DNA from: Ignavibacteria bacterium
GTDB taxonomy: Bacteria > Bacteroidota > Ignavibacteria > Tepidaquicellales > Tepidaquicellaceae
DNA length: 64,000 bases
Assembly (NCBI GenBank): GCA_041649015.1
Contig: JBAZNU010000007.1
Location: 1-64,000, forward strand
Reading direction: 5' to 3'
Shown here: positions 38,554 to 46,106 of the stretch, piece by piece
How the letters are laid out: each line of letters begins with the position of its first letter
Numbering within the stretch: the stretch's first letter is position 1
The notes under the pieces: model-generated
Databases searched by the model: none
The model's input: the letters and a program-made list of their open reading frames with translations, nothing else
What the model was told of the DNA's origin: nothing
Made by a program: the position numbers and the translations under genes

Positions 38554-39831
38554 TTACTTATCTGCTTCGCCCATTACAGGGTCAAGTCCTCCGATAATTA
38601 CGACAGAATCGGAAATAAAGGAATCCTTCATCATAACCGGAAGTCCCTGAAGGTTGCTAAACGATGGCGAGCGTATTTTCATTCTGAACGGATGACCGCT
38701 TCCGTCGCTTATAATATAAAAACCGAGTTCACCTTTTGAAGATTCAATTGCACCGTATGATTCGCCAACAGGAGGGTTCTGTCCGAAATTAATCAGCATA
38801 AAATCGTTTATGAGCTCTTCCATCTTTGTGTATATCTTCTCTTTTTTAGGAAGAGTTTTCGTTGGGGCTATTGCATTTACCTGTCCTCCGGGAAGGTTAT
38901 CAAGGCATTGTCTGATTATTTTTACAGACTCATACATCTCCTGAAACCTTACCCAGAATCGAGCGAGGCAATCGCTTTCAGTTGCTGTAATAACATCAAA
39001 GTCCATTTTATCGTAAACAAGGTAAGGTTCATCCCGTCTTAAATCTCTTTCAACACCCGCTGCTCGGAGAATGGGACCGTTGATACCATAATTTATAATA
39101 TCTTCTTTAGACATGTAACCGATACCTTCAAGTCTGTCCACAAATATTTTGTTACGTTCTATTATATCTCTCATTTCTTTCAGATAACCGGGAAACTCAT
39201 CAATAAACTTTCGTGTAGCAGCGATTGCTTCATCAGAGATATCATTTGCAACGCCGCCGATACGTGTATAAGAAGTTGTGAAACGAACTCCCACAAAAAT
39301 ATCATATATATCAAGAATCTTTTCGCGTTCACGCATGCACCATAGAAAAGGAGTTAAGCCGCCTGTATCCATGACAGTTGTACCGTAGGCAATAAGGTGC
39401 GACTGAATTCTACCGAGTTCTGCACATATTGTTCTGATGTACGTTCCGCGTTCCGGTACTTCGAGATTAAGAAGTTTTTCTACAGCAAGAGCATAAGCAA
39501 CGTTATTGTGAATCGGCTGAAGGTAATCCAATCTATCTGTATGAGGAATAAACTCATGGTATGACATATTTTCAGCAAGTTTTTCATAACCCCTGTGCAG
39601 GTATCCGAGGTCAGGAACGATTCGTTTAATAGTTTCACCGTCAAGAGAAATCAGAAGTCTAAGAACACCATGCGTAGCTGGGTGCTGAGGACCCATATTA
39701 AGAACCATTTCATTCTCGAGAACATCGTCAAATTCTATACTTAAATCCGAAGACTCGAGAGCCTCAAGAATTTTAGACTTAGGAATTTCCGGGTCGTTTT
39801 CTTTTAATCTTTGATATACTGAATGCGTCAT
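38554..39831 (-). CDS. nuoD: NADH-quinone oxidoreductase subunit D
   Basis: The 49-kDa-type subunit lining the quinone cavity, 425 residues. It has 'MVLNMGPQHPATHGVLRLLISLDGE', 'GYLHRGYEKLAENMSYHEFIPHTDRLDYL' and the C-terminal 'GLDPVMGE'. The first 35 residues before the conserved core are a somewhat long, charged extension. It follows nuoC by 6 nt. Confidence 0.97.
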   Translation of the reverse strand: MTHSVYQRLKENDPEIPKSKILEALESSDLSIEFDDVLENEMVLNMGPQHPATHGVLRLLISLDGETIKRIVPDLGYLHRGYEKLAENMSYHEFIPHTDRLDYLQPIHNNVAYALAVEKLLNLEVPERGTYIRTICAELGRIQSHLIAYGTTVMDTGGLTPFLWCMREREKILDIYDIFVGVRFTTSYTRIGGVANDISDEAIAATRKFIDEFPGYLKEMRDIIERNKIFVDRLEGIGYMSKEDIINYGINGPILRAAGVERDLRRDEPYLVYDKMDFDVITATESDCLARFWVRFQEMYESVKIIRQCLDNLPGGQVNAIAPTKTLPKKEKIYTKMEELINDFMLINFGQNPPVGESYGAIESSKGELGFYIISDGSGHPFRMKIRSPSFSNLQGLPVMMKDSFISDSVVIIGGLDPVMGEADK

Positions 39832-39837
39832 AGTAAT

Positions 39838-40314
39838 TTATTTCTTTGGTAAATAAAGAGAATCGGGAATACCCATAAGCGGAAAGTCTTTTCTGAGCGG
39901 GTGGTACTCGAACTCTTCCGGCATATAAATTCTTCTTAAATCAGGATGTCCTTTAAAGATAATACCAAACATATCGTAGGCTTCACGTTCATACCAGTTT
40001 GTACCCGTCCAAACCGGGGTCAATGATGGTGTCTCGGGATTCTTGGTATCGAGCAGGACTTTCAAAAACAATCTGTCTTTGAAAGTAAGAGAATACAGAC
40101 TATAAATAATTTCAAACCTGTTCTTTTTCTGAAACCTATCAACTCCAATCGCATCCCTGCACATCTCAAACGACAGTTCTTTATCGTTTTTTAATAAACC
40201 GGCAATTTCAAGAACATTATCGGGTGCTGCAATAATACCGGGTGTACCGTTGATATCATAAAACTCGATATTGAAATTCTTTAACTTATCTTTAATAATA
40301 TTTAATCTTTCCAT
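39838..40314 (-). CDS. nuoC: NADH-quinone oxidoreductase subunit C
   Basis: The 30-kDa-type subunit of complex I, 158 residues, with the family signature 'NWYEREAYDMFGIIFKGHPDLRRI' and the ending 'HPLRKDFPLMG'. It is the first gene of the nuoCDEF operon; the 180-bp gap to the divergent sugar dehydrogenase gene should hold its promoter, although no box is obvious. nuoA and nuoB, normally just upstream, are about 33 kb away at 6315-7186. Confidence 0.96.
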   Translation of the reverse strand: MERLNIIKDKLKNFNIEFYDINGTPGIIAAPDNVLEIAGLLKNDKELSFEMCRDAIGVDRFQKKNRFEIIYSLYSLTFKDRLFLKVLLDTKNPETPSLTPVWTGTNWYEREAYDMFGIIFKGHPDLRRIYMPEEFEYHPLRKDFPLMGIPDSLYLPKK

Positions 40315-40494
40315 TATAAAATTTTAAGGAAAATAAAAATTCGGGTAATCAATAAAAATAACAAAAAGTATGGGCTTTAAATTCATAAAATACACAAAAT
40401 ACATGTTTTTATCTGAAATATTCATATTTACTGAGAAATGTGAATTTTGAAACGTAAAGATATGTTATAAAAGCAAAATAAATAAATCAAATAA

Positions 40495-41967
40495 ATGAAA
40501 AGAACATTTTTAGCATTAATTTTAATAACATTGATTGGATGCGCAAAAGCACAGAATCCAAGCATAACGCTTGTAGATGCATATCCGAATCTTACTTTTA
40601 ATAAGGCGCTGCATTTAACTCATGCAGGGGACGGAACGAACAGGGTGTTTGTAGTTACGCAGGTGGGTCAAATAATTGTATTTCCGAATGACTCAAACGT
40701 AACTGCTGCACAGACGAATGTATTTCTCAATGTATCTAATAAGATTTCATCATCATCGGGTGAGCAGGGATTGCTGGGACTTGCGTTTCATCCGAATTAT
40801 TCTACAAACGGATATATCTTTATAAATTATACGGCGGGTTCACCCTTGAGGACAGTTGTTTCGAGGTTCAAGGTACAGTCGAGCAACCCCAATAAAATTG
40901 ACTCTTTAAGCGAGTATAAAATTTTCGAGATAAACCAGCCTTTTTCGAATCATAACGGCGGTACTGTTATGTTCGGACAGGACGGCTATCTTTACGTGGG
41001 AATGGGTGACGGTGGAAGTGGGGGAGATCCTAACGGCAATGCTCAGAACCTTCAGGTACTTCTTGGAAAGATGTTAAGAATTGATATCAATGACACGACA
41101 GCGACAAAAAGATATGTTATACCGACAACAAATCCGTTTTATAACAATCCGACAGCAGGTAAAGAAGAAATTTTCACATGGGGAATGAGAAATCCCTGGA
41201 AGTATAGTCAGGACCCTGTAACAGGGCTTATATACTGTGCGGACGTGGGTCAGGGCAACTGGGAAGAGATTGACATTATTGAAAACGGGAAGAACTACGG
41301 CTGGAAAGTCATGGAAGGATTTGTATGTTACAGTCCTTCAACAGGATGTGATACTTCGGGAAAGAAACTTCCAATTAAAGCATATAATCACAGCGCAGGG
41401 GATTGTTCTGTCACAGGTGGTTATGTTTACAGAGGTGACAGAAGACCTGAATTAAGAGGTGCATACATTTATGGCGATTACTGTTCAGGAAGAATATGGA
41501 TGCTGAGGTATAACAATGGAGTAGTGACCTCAGATTCATTGCTGACTCAGAAATCTATGGCATTAACATCCTTCGGTGTTGACCAGTACAATGAGCTTTA
41601 TGTGCTTGCATCAGCTGCATCGGGGAAGATTTGGCGGTTTAATAAAAGCCCTCTTGCAACAGGAATTGAAAACAACGAATTGAAACTTGAAGGATATAAC
41701 CTGTATCAGAATTATCCTAATCCGTTTAATCCAAGTACGATGATTAGTTACTACCTGCCGAAAACGGGAATTGTCAAACTGCAGGTTTTTGACGTGAACG
41801 GTAAACACGTAAGAACGTTGGTAAACAGTTCACAATCATCGGGAAGATATAACGTTAATTTTAACGGTACGGATGAAAATGGGAAAAATATCCCGAGCGG
41901 AATTTATTTTTATACGCTTTCATCGGATAATTTTACAGAGACAAGAAAAATGCTGATGATAAAATAA
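40495..41967 (+). CDS. Secreted PQQ-dependent sugar dehydrogenase-like beta-propeller with T9SS sorting domain
   Basis: The 490-residue protein has the glucose/sorbosone dehydrogenase fold marks: 'THAGDGTNRVFVVTQVGQI', 'GEQGLLGLAFHPNY', 'NHNGGTVMFGQDGYLYVGMGDGG', 'RNPWKYS' and 'DVGQGNWEEID'. Such enzymes oxidise aldose sugars in the periplasm or outside the cell with PQQ and Ca. The tail (about 405-490) is a T9SS domain (QNYPNPFNPSTMISY, LQVFDVNGKHV, and a FlgD-like DENGKNIPSGIYFY). The N-terminus contains LIGC (Cys16), a possible lipobox, but an AKA/Q signal peptidase I site follows immediately; the second is more usual for T9SS cargo. Confidence 0.88.
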   Translation: MKRTFLALILITLIGCAKAQNPSITLVDAYPNLTFNKALHLTHAGDGTNRVFVVTQVGQIIVFPNDSNVTAAQTNVFLNVSNKISSSSGEQGLLGLAFHPNYSTNGYIFINYTAGSPLRTVVSRFKVQSSNPNKIDSLSEYKIFEINQPFSNHNGGTVMFGQDGYLYVGMGDGGSGGDPNGNAQNLQVLLGKMLRIDINDTTATKRYVIPTTNPFYNNPTAGKEEIFTWGMRNPWKYSQDPVTGLIYCADVGQGNWEEIDIIENGKNYGWKVMEGFVCYSPSTGCDTSGKKLPIKAYNHSAGDCSVTGGYVYRGDRRPELRGAYIYGDYCSGRIWMLRYNNGVVTSDSLLTQKSMALTSFGVDQYNELYVLASAASGKIWRFNKSPLATGIENNELKLEGYNLYQNYPNPFNPSTMISYYLPKTGIVKLQVFDVNGKHVRTLVNSSQSSGRYNVNFNGTDENGKNIPSGIYFYTLSSDNFTETRKMLMIK

Positions 41968-41986
41968 TCAGGCAAGAATTGACCAT

Positions 41987-42018
41987 AAAAAAACCCGCTT
42001 CTTTGAGGCGGGTTTTTT
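41987..42018. terminator. Terminator after the sugar dehydrogenase gene
   Basis: AAAACCCGC and GCGGGTTTTTT form a GC-capped stem followed by a T run on the plus strand and preceded by an A run, so it can work in both directions. The 177 bp after it, before guaA ends, hold only three short GAG(N)CCAAT direct repeats near 42065-42100. Confidence 0.85.
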
Positions 42019-42195
42019 GTTTATATAGGGTAGTTTAAAGACTCTGATTCGCACAAAAAAGGAGAGACCAATTTGAGGCCAATTAGAGTACAAGATAGAG
42101 CCAATCAAAGACTGACTTTTCAAGAGGAATTTATGACTGAAAACAGCCCATTTTGTTTTTTGAAAATATAGCGGAGATACTATATTATGACAATT

Positions 42196-43767
42196 TTATT
42201 CCCACTCAATAGTTGCAGGTGGTTTTGAACTGATATCGTAAACGACGCGGTTAACGCCTTTAACTGAATTTATTATTTTGTTTGAAACGATCGTCAGAAA
42301 TTCTTTTTCGAACTGATAGAAGTCGGCAGTCATACCGTCTGTAGAAGTAACGGCTCTTAGCCCGACTACGTTTTCATAGCTGCGTTCATCTCCCATAACG
42401 CCGACAGTCTGAACGGGGAGGAGGACTGCAAAAGCCTGCCAGATTTTATCGTAAAGTTTAAAGTTGTAAAGTTCGTTAATAAAAATATCATCCACATCGC
42501 GAAGAAGTTCGAGCTTGGGTTTTGTCAAATCGCTTAATACCCTTACAGCAAGACCGGGACCCGGGAATGGGTGACGGTTTATAAATTGCTTCGGCAATCC
42601 GAGTTTAAAACCAATCTTTCTTACTTCGTCTTTAAACAGTTCGCGGAAGGGTTCAATAAGTTTTAAGTTCATTTTTGCAGGCAGCCCCCCGACGTTATGA
42701 TGAGATTTAATAGTGACAGAGGGACCCTTGAAAGAAACTGATTCGATAACGTCGGGATACAGTGTTCCCTGAACAAGATATTTAATCTTGATTCCTCTTT
42801 TACGCAGCTTCTTTGCCTCGGCTTCGAACACATCGATAAAAGTTTTACCTATTATTTTCCTTTTCTTTTCCGGGTCAACAACTCCCTTTAATCTTTTAAG
42901 GAATAACTCCGAGGCATCAGCAAAGATAAGATTAAACTTAAAATGTTTTATAAATAAATCTATGATTTGTTTGCTTTCGTTTTTTCTCATCAGGCCGTTA
43001 TCGATATGAATACAAATTAATTTATGCCTGATTGCTTTTTGCACGAGAACAGCAGCGACTGAAGAATCCACACCGCCGCTGAGAGCGCAGATTACATAAT
43101 CGTTTCCGGCAATGTCCTTGATATCCTTTATCTTTTGGTGAATAAAGGATACGGGCTTAAACAGGTTTTTAACTTTGCATATTTTGAATGCAAAATTTTC
43201 GAGTATAGTAAGTCCTTTTTCAGTGTGGATTACTTCGGGATGAAACTGCAGGGCATAAATATTTTCATTTGTATTTTCGAAACTGCTTATGTGTCCGTTT
43301 GAACTTCTTGCAGTGACTTTAAAGCCATGAGGAAGTTTGTCAACCGAGTCGCCATGGCTCATCCAGACATTGAGGTTTGCCGGGCATCCTTTGTACATAG
43401 CTGATTTCAGTGTTTTTACCTTTGTATGACCATATTCTCTAACTCTTGCCTTATGTATTTTACCTCCTGATTTTTTTGCTAAAAGCTGAAGTCCATAGCA
43501 TACACCGAGAATAGGGACATTCAAATTCCGAATGAATAAATAATCTGATTCACTAATATCGGGTGAGTTTTTTTCAAGAACGCTTGCAGGTCCGCCTGAA
43601 AGGACTATACCTTTGAGTGAATAAACATTTTTACTTAGTAAGTATTTTTCAACGTCTATGCTGAACGGCTGGATTTCACAGTAAACGTTCAGTTCACGAA
43701 GCCTTCGCGCAATGAGCTGCGTGTACTGTGAACCAAAATCAAGAATGAGTATTATATCAGTTTTCAT
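42196..43767 (-). CDS. guaA: GMP synthase (glutamine-hydrolysing)
   Basis: Converts XMP to GMP with glutamine and ATP. The 523-residue protein has a class I glutamine amidotransferase domain with the triad Cys90 (GVCYGLQ), His176 and Glu178 (FHPEV), followed by the ATP pyrophosphatase domain with P-loop LSGGVDSS (about 230-237) and the C-terminal dimerisation part with 'RHPFPGPGLAVRV' and 'KPPATIEWE'. It begins directly after the stop of the upstream kinase gene, so the two form an operon. Confidence 0.97.
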   Translation of the reverse strand: MKTDIILILDFGSQYTQLIARRLRELNVYCEIQPFSIDVEKYLLSKNVYSLKGIVLSGGPASVLEKNSPDISESDYLFIRNLNVPILGVCYGLQLLAKKSGGKIHKARVREYGHTKVKTLKSAMYKGCPANLNVWMSHGDSVDKLPHGFKVTARSSNGHISSFENTNENIYALQFHPEVIHTEKGLTILENFAFKICKVKNLFKPVSFIHQKIKDIKDIAGNDYVICALSGGVDSSVAAVLVQKAIRHKLICIHIDNGLMRKNESKQIIDLFIKHFKFNLIFADASELFLKRLKGVVDPEKKRKIIGKTFIDVFEAEAKKLRKRGIKIKYLVQGTLYPDVIESVSFKGPSVTIKSHHNVGGLPAKMNLKLIEPFRELFKDEVRKIGFKLGLPKQFINRHPFPGPGLAVRVLSDLTKPKLELLRDVDDIFINELYNFKLYDKIWQAFAVLLPVQTVGVMGDERSYENVVGLRAVTSTDGMTADFYQFEKEFLTIVSNKIINSVKGVNRVVYDISSKPPATIEWE

Positions 43768-44694
43768 TTAACTTTTATTCTTTGAAAATTTATTTATAGC
43801 AAGTTTTAACGCTCCGTTAACCGCATTTACGGGATTTTCGAGAATAAGAAATTCCTTTTGGAAATTTGTTATTATCAAATTTCTAAGTGTATCAGAGAAG
43901 TAATTTTTATTTTCTATGAGACTGCCTGCAAAGGCAATATTAAGCTTAGCATCAGAGCTGTGCTTCTTCTCGAATGCATCAAAGAGTTCGAGAAGATTTT
44001 CTATCTCTGCTTCAACAACGTGCCTGCACAAAAGGTCTCCTTTTTCAGCTTGCTCTACGATGAAAGGGGAGAGGGAAGCAATGTCAAACTTTTTATGATA
44101 GACTGTATCTATTATGTTTCTTCTGTTTATTTGGAATTTTTCTTCGAGAAGTTTTTCGATATCTGCTTGCTCATCGTACCTGTCAAAATATTTAACGAGT
44201 TTTTTAAGGAAGTTAAGTGCAAGGAAATAACTGCTGCCGTCGTCGCCGAGAATTTTTCCCCAGCCTCCAAGTCTTATAATTTCACCGTCAATTCTTCCGA
44301 ATAAGACCGAGCCGGTACCGCAGATAAGAACTAAACCGTCCTTATCTCCGTGTGCATCCTCGAATGCGATTATAGTATCTGACTCAATAATTATATTGTC
44401 GAATTTAAGTATTTCTTTGAGAGAATCAGTTATCTCATCTTTATTTGCGGCTGACCTTGCCCCTGCAACACCGGCGCATATACCAAGGCAATCAGTTATG
44501 TTTTGATTAAACTGATTCAAGAAAAGATTAATATTATTGGCAGTATGCAATGAAAAATCAAGGCAGCCCGCTGTAGAATAATGAATTGCAGGAAAAACAA
44601 CGGAATGTATTACTTTAAAATCAGAGCCGCAAGCAGAGATTCTGCAATTAGTACCTCCTGAATCAATGCCAATAAAAAAACCGTTATAATTCAT
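43768..44694 (-). CDS. BadF/BadG-type kinase, probably N-acetylglucosamine kinase
   Basis: An actin-fold (ASKHA) kinase with phosphate-1 motif GIDSGGTNCR just after the chosen start, 'GICAGVAGARS', phosphate-2 'LICGTGSVLFG' and 'RLGGWGKILGDDGSSYFLA', as in N-acetylglucosamine kinases. An ATG at 44769 gives 25 extra Phe-rich residues ahead of the fold; the internal ATG at 44694 starts exactly at the conserved core, so I use it (308 residues). The sugar substrate is inferred from the family. It is transcribed with guaA. Confidence 0.85.
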   Translation of the reverse strand: MNYNGFFIGIDSGGTNCRISACGSDFKVIHSVVFPAIHYSTAGCLDFSLHTANNINLFLNQFNQNITDCLGICAGVAGARSAANKDEITDSLKEILKFDNIIIESDTIIAFEDAHGDKDGLVLICGTGSVLFGRIDGEIIRLGGWGKILGDDGSSYFLALNFLKKLVKYFDRYDEQADIEKLLEEKFQINRRNIIDTVYHKKFDIASLSPFIVEQAEKGDLLCRHVVEAEIENLLELFDAFEKKHSSDAKLNIAFAGSLIENKNYFSDTLRNLIITNFQKEFLILENPVNAVNGALKLAINKFSKNKS

Positions 44695-44813
44695 AAATAA
44701 ATGTATGAAAAATCCGAAAAACTTGAAACTGAAATAAGAAAAATTATGCGGTGTATTAAGAAAATTCACTTGCTTTAATTATATAATGAAATTATCTTTA
44801 TACAAATAAATAT

Positions 44814-45224
44814 ATGATTAATAAGGTTACTAAAATACTATTCTTTGTTTTGGTTACAGTCGGTATTGCATACGCGGGTTTGACATTTGAGTATTTCACG
44901 GGAAAAACAAATTCTGACGGTATAATGCTTGAATGGAAAACCGGAGACGAAAATGGAACAGTTAAGTTTGAAATAGAGCGCAGTGCTTCCACACCTAACA
45001 GTTTTATTTATGTCAAAACATTAAGTGCAACCGGCAGTAATTCATACTATTCGTATCAGGATAACGGAGTTGATGTTAACAAATCCACGTCATCCGTTTA
45101 TTATTACAGACTTAAATGCATAAACGGCAATGGGAGTTATACCTATACGAACACAATAACTGTGGTGCATACTGTTTCCGGCATAAAAAATACCTGGGGT
45201 AGCATAAAAGCTATATTCAGATAA
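44814..45224 (+). CDS. Small secreted protein with fibronectin III-like fold
   Basis: A 136-residue protein with signal peptide (about 1-21, VTVGIAYA). The rest resembles the single beta-sandwich module often placed before T9SS tails: 'GIMLEWKTGDENGTVKFEIERS', 'YSYQDNGVD', 'VYYYRLKCINGNGSYTYTN'. It has no sorting tail of its own, so it may stay in the periplasm. Function unknown. Confidence 0.75.
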   Translation: MINKVTKILFFVLVTVGIAYAGLTFEYFTGKTNSDGIMLEWKTGDENGTVKFEIERSASTPNSFIYVKTLSATGSNSYYSYQDNGVDVNKSTSSVYYYRLKCINGNGSYTYTNTITVVHTVSGIKNTWGSIKAIFR

Positions 45225-45262
45225 GAATTTTTTAAATATTAATTTTTAAAAAAGGAGAGGGA

Positions 45263-45601
45263 ATGGCAGAATCTACAAGAAATCTTAATATTACACCTGA
45301 AGAAATCGAATCAGGAAAAACAATGGCGTTTGTCGCTTATTTGATTTTCTTTATTCCACTTTTGATGGATGAATACAAGAAGAACAAATTTGTGATGTAT
45401 CACACAGAACAATCGATAGTATTATTGATAGTAAACATACTCGTCAATATAATCGGTGTCGTAACATGCGGATTCGGATATATACTGTATATAGCCGTAA
45501 TCGTGTTTTACATAATGGGAATAATAAATGCATTCGGCGGAAAAGTAGTACCGCTGCCATTAATAGGACAATACGGAGAGAAGTTCAATTTAGTTAAATA
45601 A
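45263..45601 (+). CDS. DUF4870-like small membrane protein
   Basis: A 112-residue protein with three hydrophobic helices (about 24-38, 52-72, 73-95) and the pattern 'FVAYLIFFIPLL', 'FVMYHTEQSIVLLIVNI' and 'GIINAFGGK..PLPLIGQ' seen in DUF4870-type proteins. A clear Shine-Dalgarno (AAAGGAGAGG) is just before the ATG. Its stop is immediately followed by the TTG start of the DUF2752 gene, so the two are coupled. Role unknown. Confidence 0.8.
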   Translation: MAESTRNLNITPEEIESGKTMAFVAYLIFFIPLLMDEYKKNKFVMYHTEQSIVLLIVNILVNIIGVVTCGFGYILYIAVIVFYIMGIINAFGGKVVPLPLIGQYGEKFNLVK

Positions 45602-45991
45602 TTGAGCATAGACCGGCTTTTAGAAAATAAGAAATTTCAAGGAACTGCGGTTATAACAGCCGCAGTTTTTTTTATTATCGTTTTATTCTTCTGGGACCCG
45701 GCAGTTTTAAATTACTATCCGCCTTGTTTGTTTCAGTCTGTTACGGGGTTGCTTTGCCCGGGCTGCGGCGGAATGAGAGGTACGCATGAGATACTGCACT
45801 TTAATTTTAACGAAGCTTATGTTTTAAATCCTCTTGTTTATGTTTCCACACCGCTTATCTTTTATTCTATTGTTTATTTTATTGAACTGGTAGTTTTTAA
45901 TAAACAACTGCCTAAAGTACCTGTAAACTCAAGAACTATAACAATTGCGGCAATCGTTGTACTGCTATTCTGGATATTCAGAAATTTGTAA
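45602..45991 (+). CDS. DUF2752 membrane protein (intact copy)
   Basis: A 129-residue protein with two or three helices and the DUF2752 signature 'CLFQSVTGLLCPGCGGMRGTHEILHFNF.EAYVLNPL'. It starts with TTG directly after the stop of the DUF4870-like gene. Its last roughly 17 codons recur, slightly diverged, at 52635-52688 and 57081-57143 as relics. Function of the family is not established; the CPGCG motif suggests metal or redox chemistry. Confidence 0.85.
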   Translation: MSIDRLLENKKFQGTAVITAAVFFIIVLFFWDPAVLNYYPPCLFQSVTGLLCPGCGGMRGTHEILHFNFNEAYVLNPLVYVSTPLIFYSIVYFIELVVFNKQLPKVPVNSRTITIAAIVVLLFWIFRNL

Positions 45992-46030
45992 TGGGGGTGA
46001 TTAAATAATCATTCTATCAAGATCTTGCAA
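45941..46030. repeat. Junction repeat copy a: DUF2752 3' end plus ligA 3'-end relic
   Basis: The end of the intact DUF2752 gene (plus strand, encoding LLFWIFRNL and stop at 45989-45991) is followed after 9 nt by a minus-strand relic, 46001-46030, reading LQDLDRMII then stop. That closely matches the real LigA ending EDFEKMII. The same arrangement recurs as copies b (52635-52717) and c (57081-57154). Confidence 0.8.
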
Positions 46031-46050
46031 TATCTTATTAAATATTAAAA

Positions 46051-46074
46051 AAACCCGCAGGTATCTGCGGGTTT
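46051..46074 (-). terminator. Terminator of the 1145-residue beta-helix gene
   Basis: AAACCCGCAG pairs with CTGCGGGTTT around a GTAT loop, with an A run on the left giving a T run on the minus strand. The hairpin and the following 32 bp are almost identical to 52748-52803. Confidence 0.88.
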
Positions 46075-46106
46075 TGATAAAGTAAACTAAAATGTTGGGT
46101 ATGTCT

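Noticed and set aside
40315..40494. Promoter boxes between nuoC and the sugar dehydrogenase gene
   Set aside because: A divergent promoter region is expected, but I could not find a -33 TTTG / -7 TAnnTTTG pair at proper spacing and did not want to force one.
41987..42195. Small RNA gene downstream of the sugar dehydrogenase
   Set aside because: Apart from the terminator and three short GAG(N)CCAAT repeats there is no stable structure or promoter to support it.
44695..44769. N-terminal 25-residue extension of the BadF-type kinase
   Set aside because: The extension is Phe-rich, unlike the family, and the conserved phosphate-1 motif begins right after the internal ATG at 44694.
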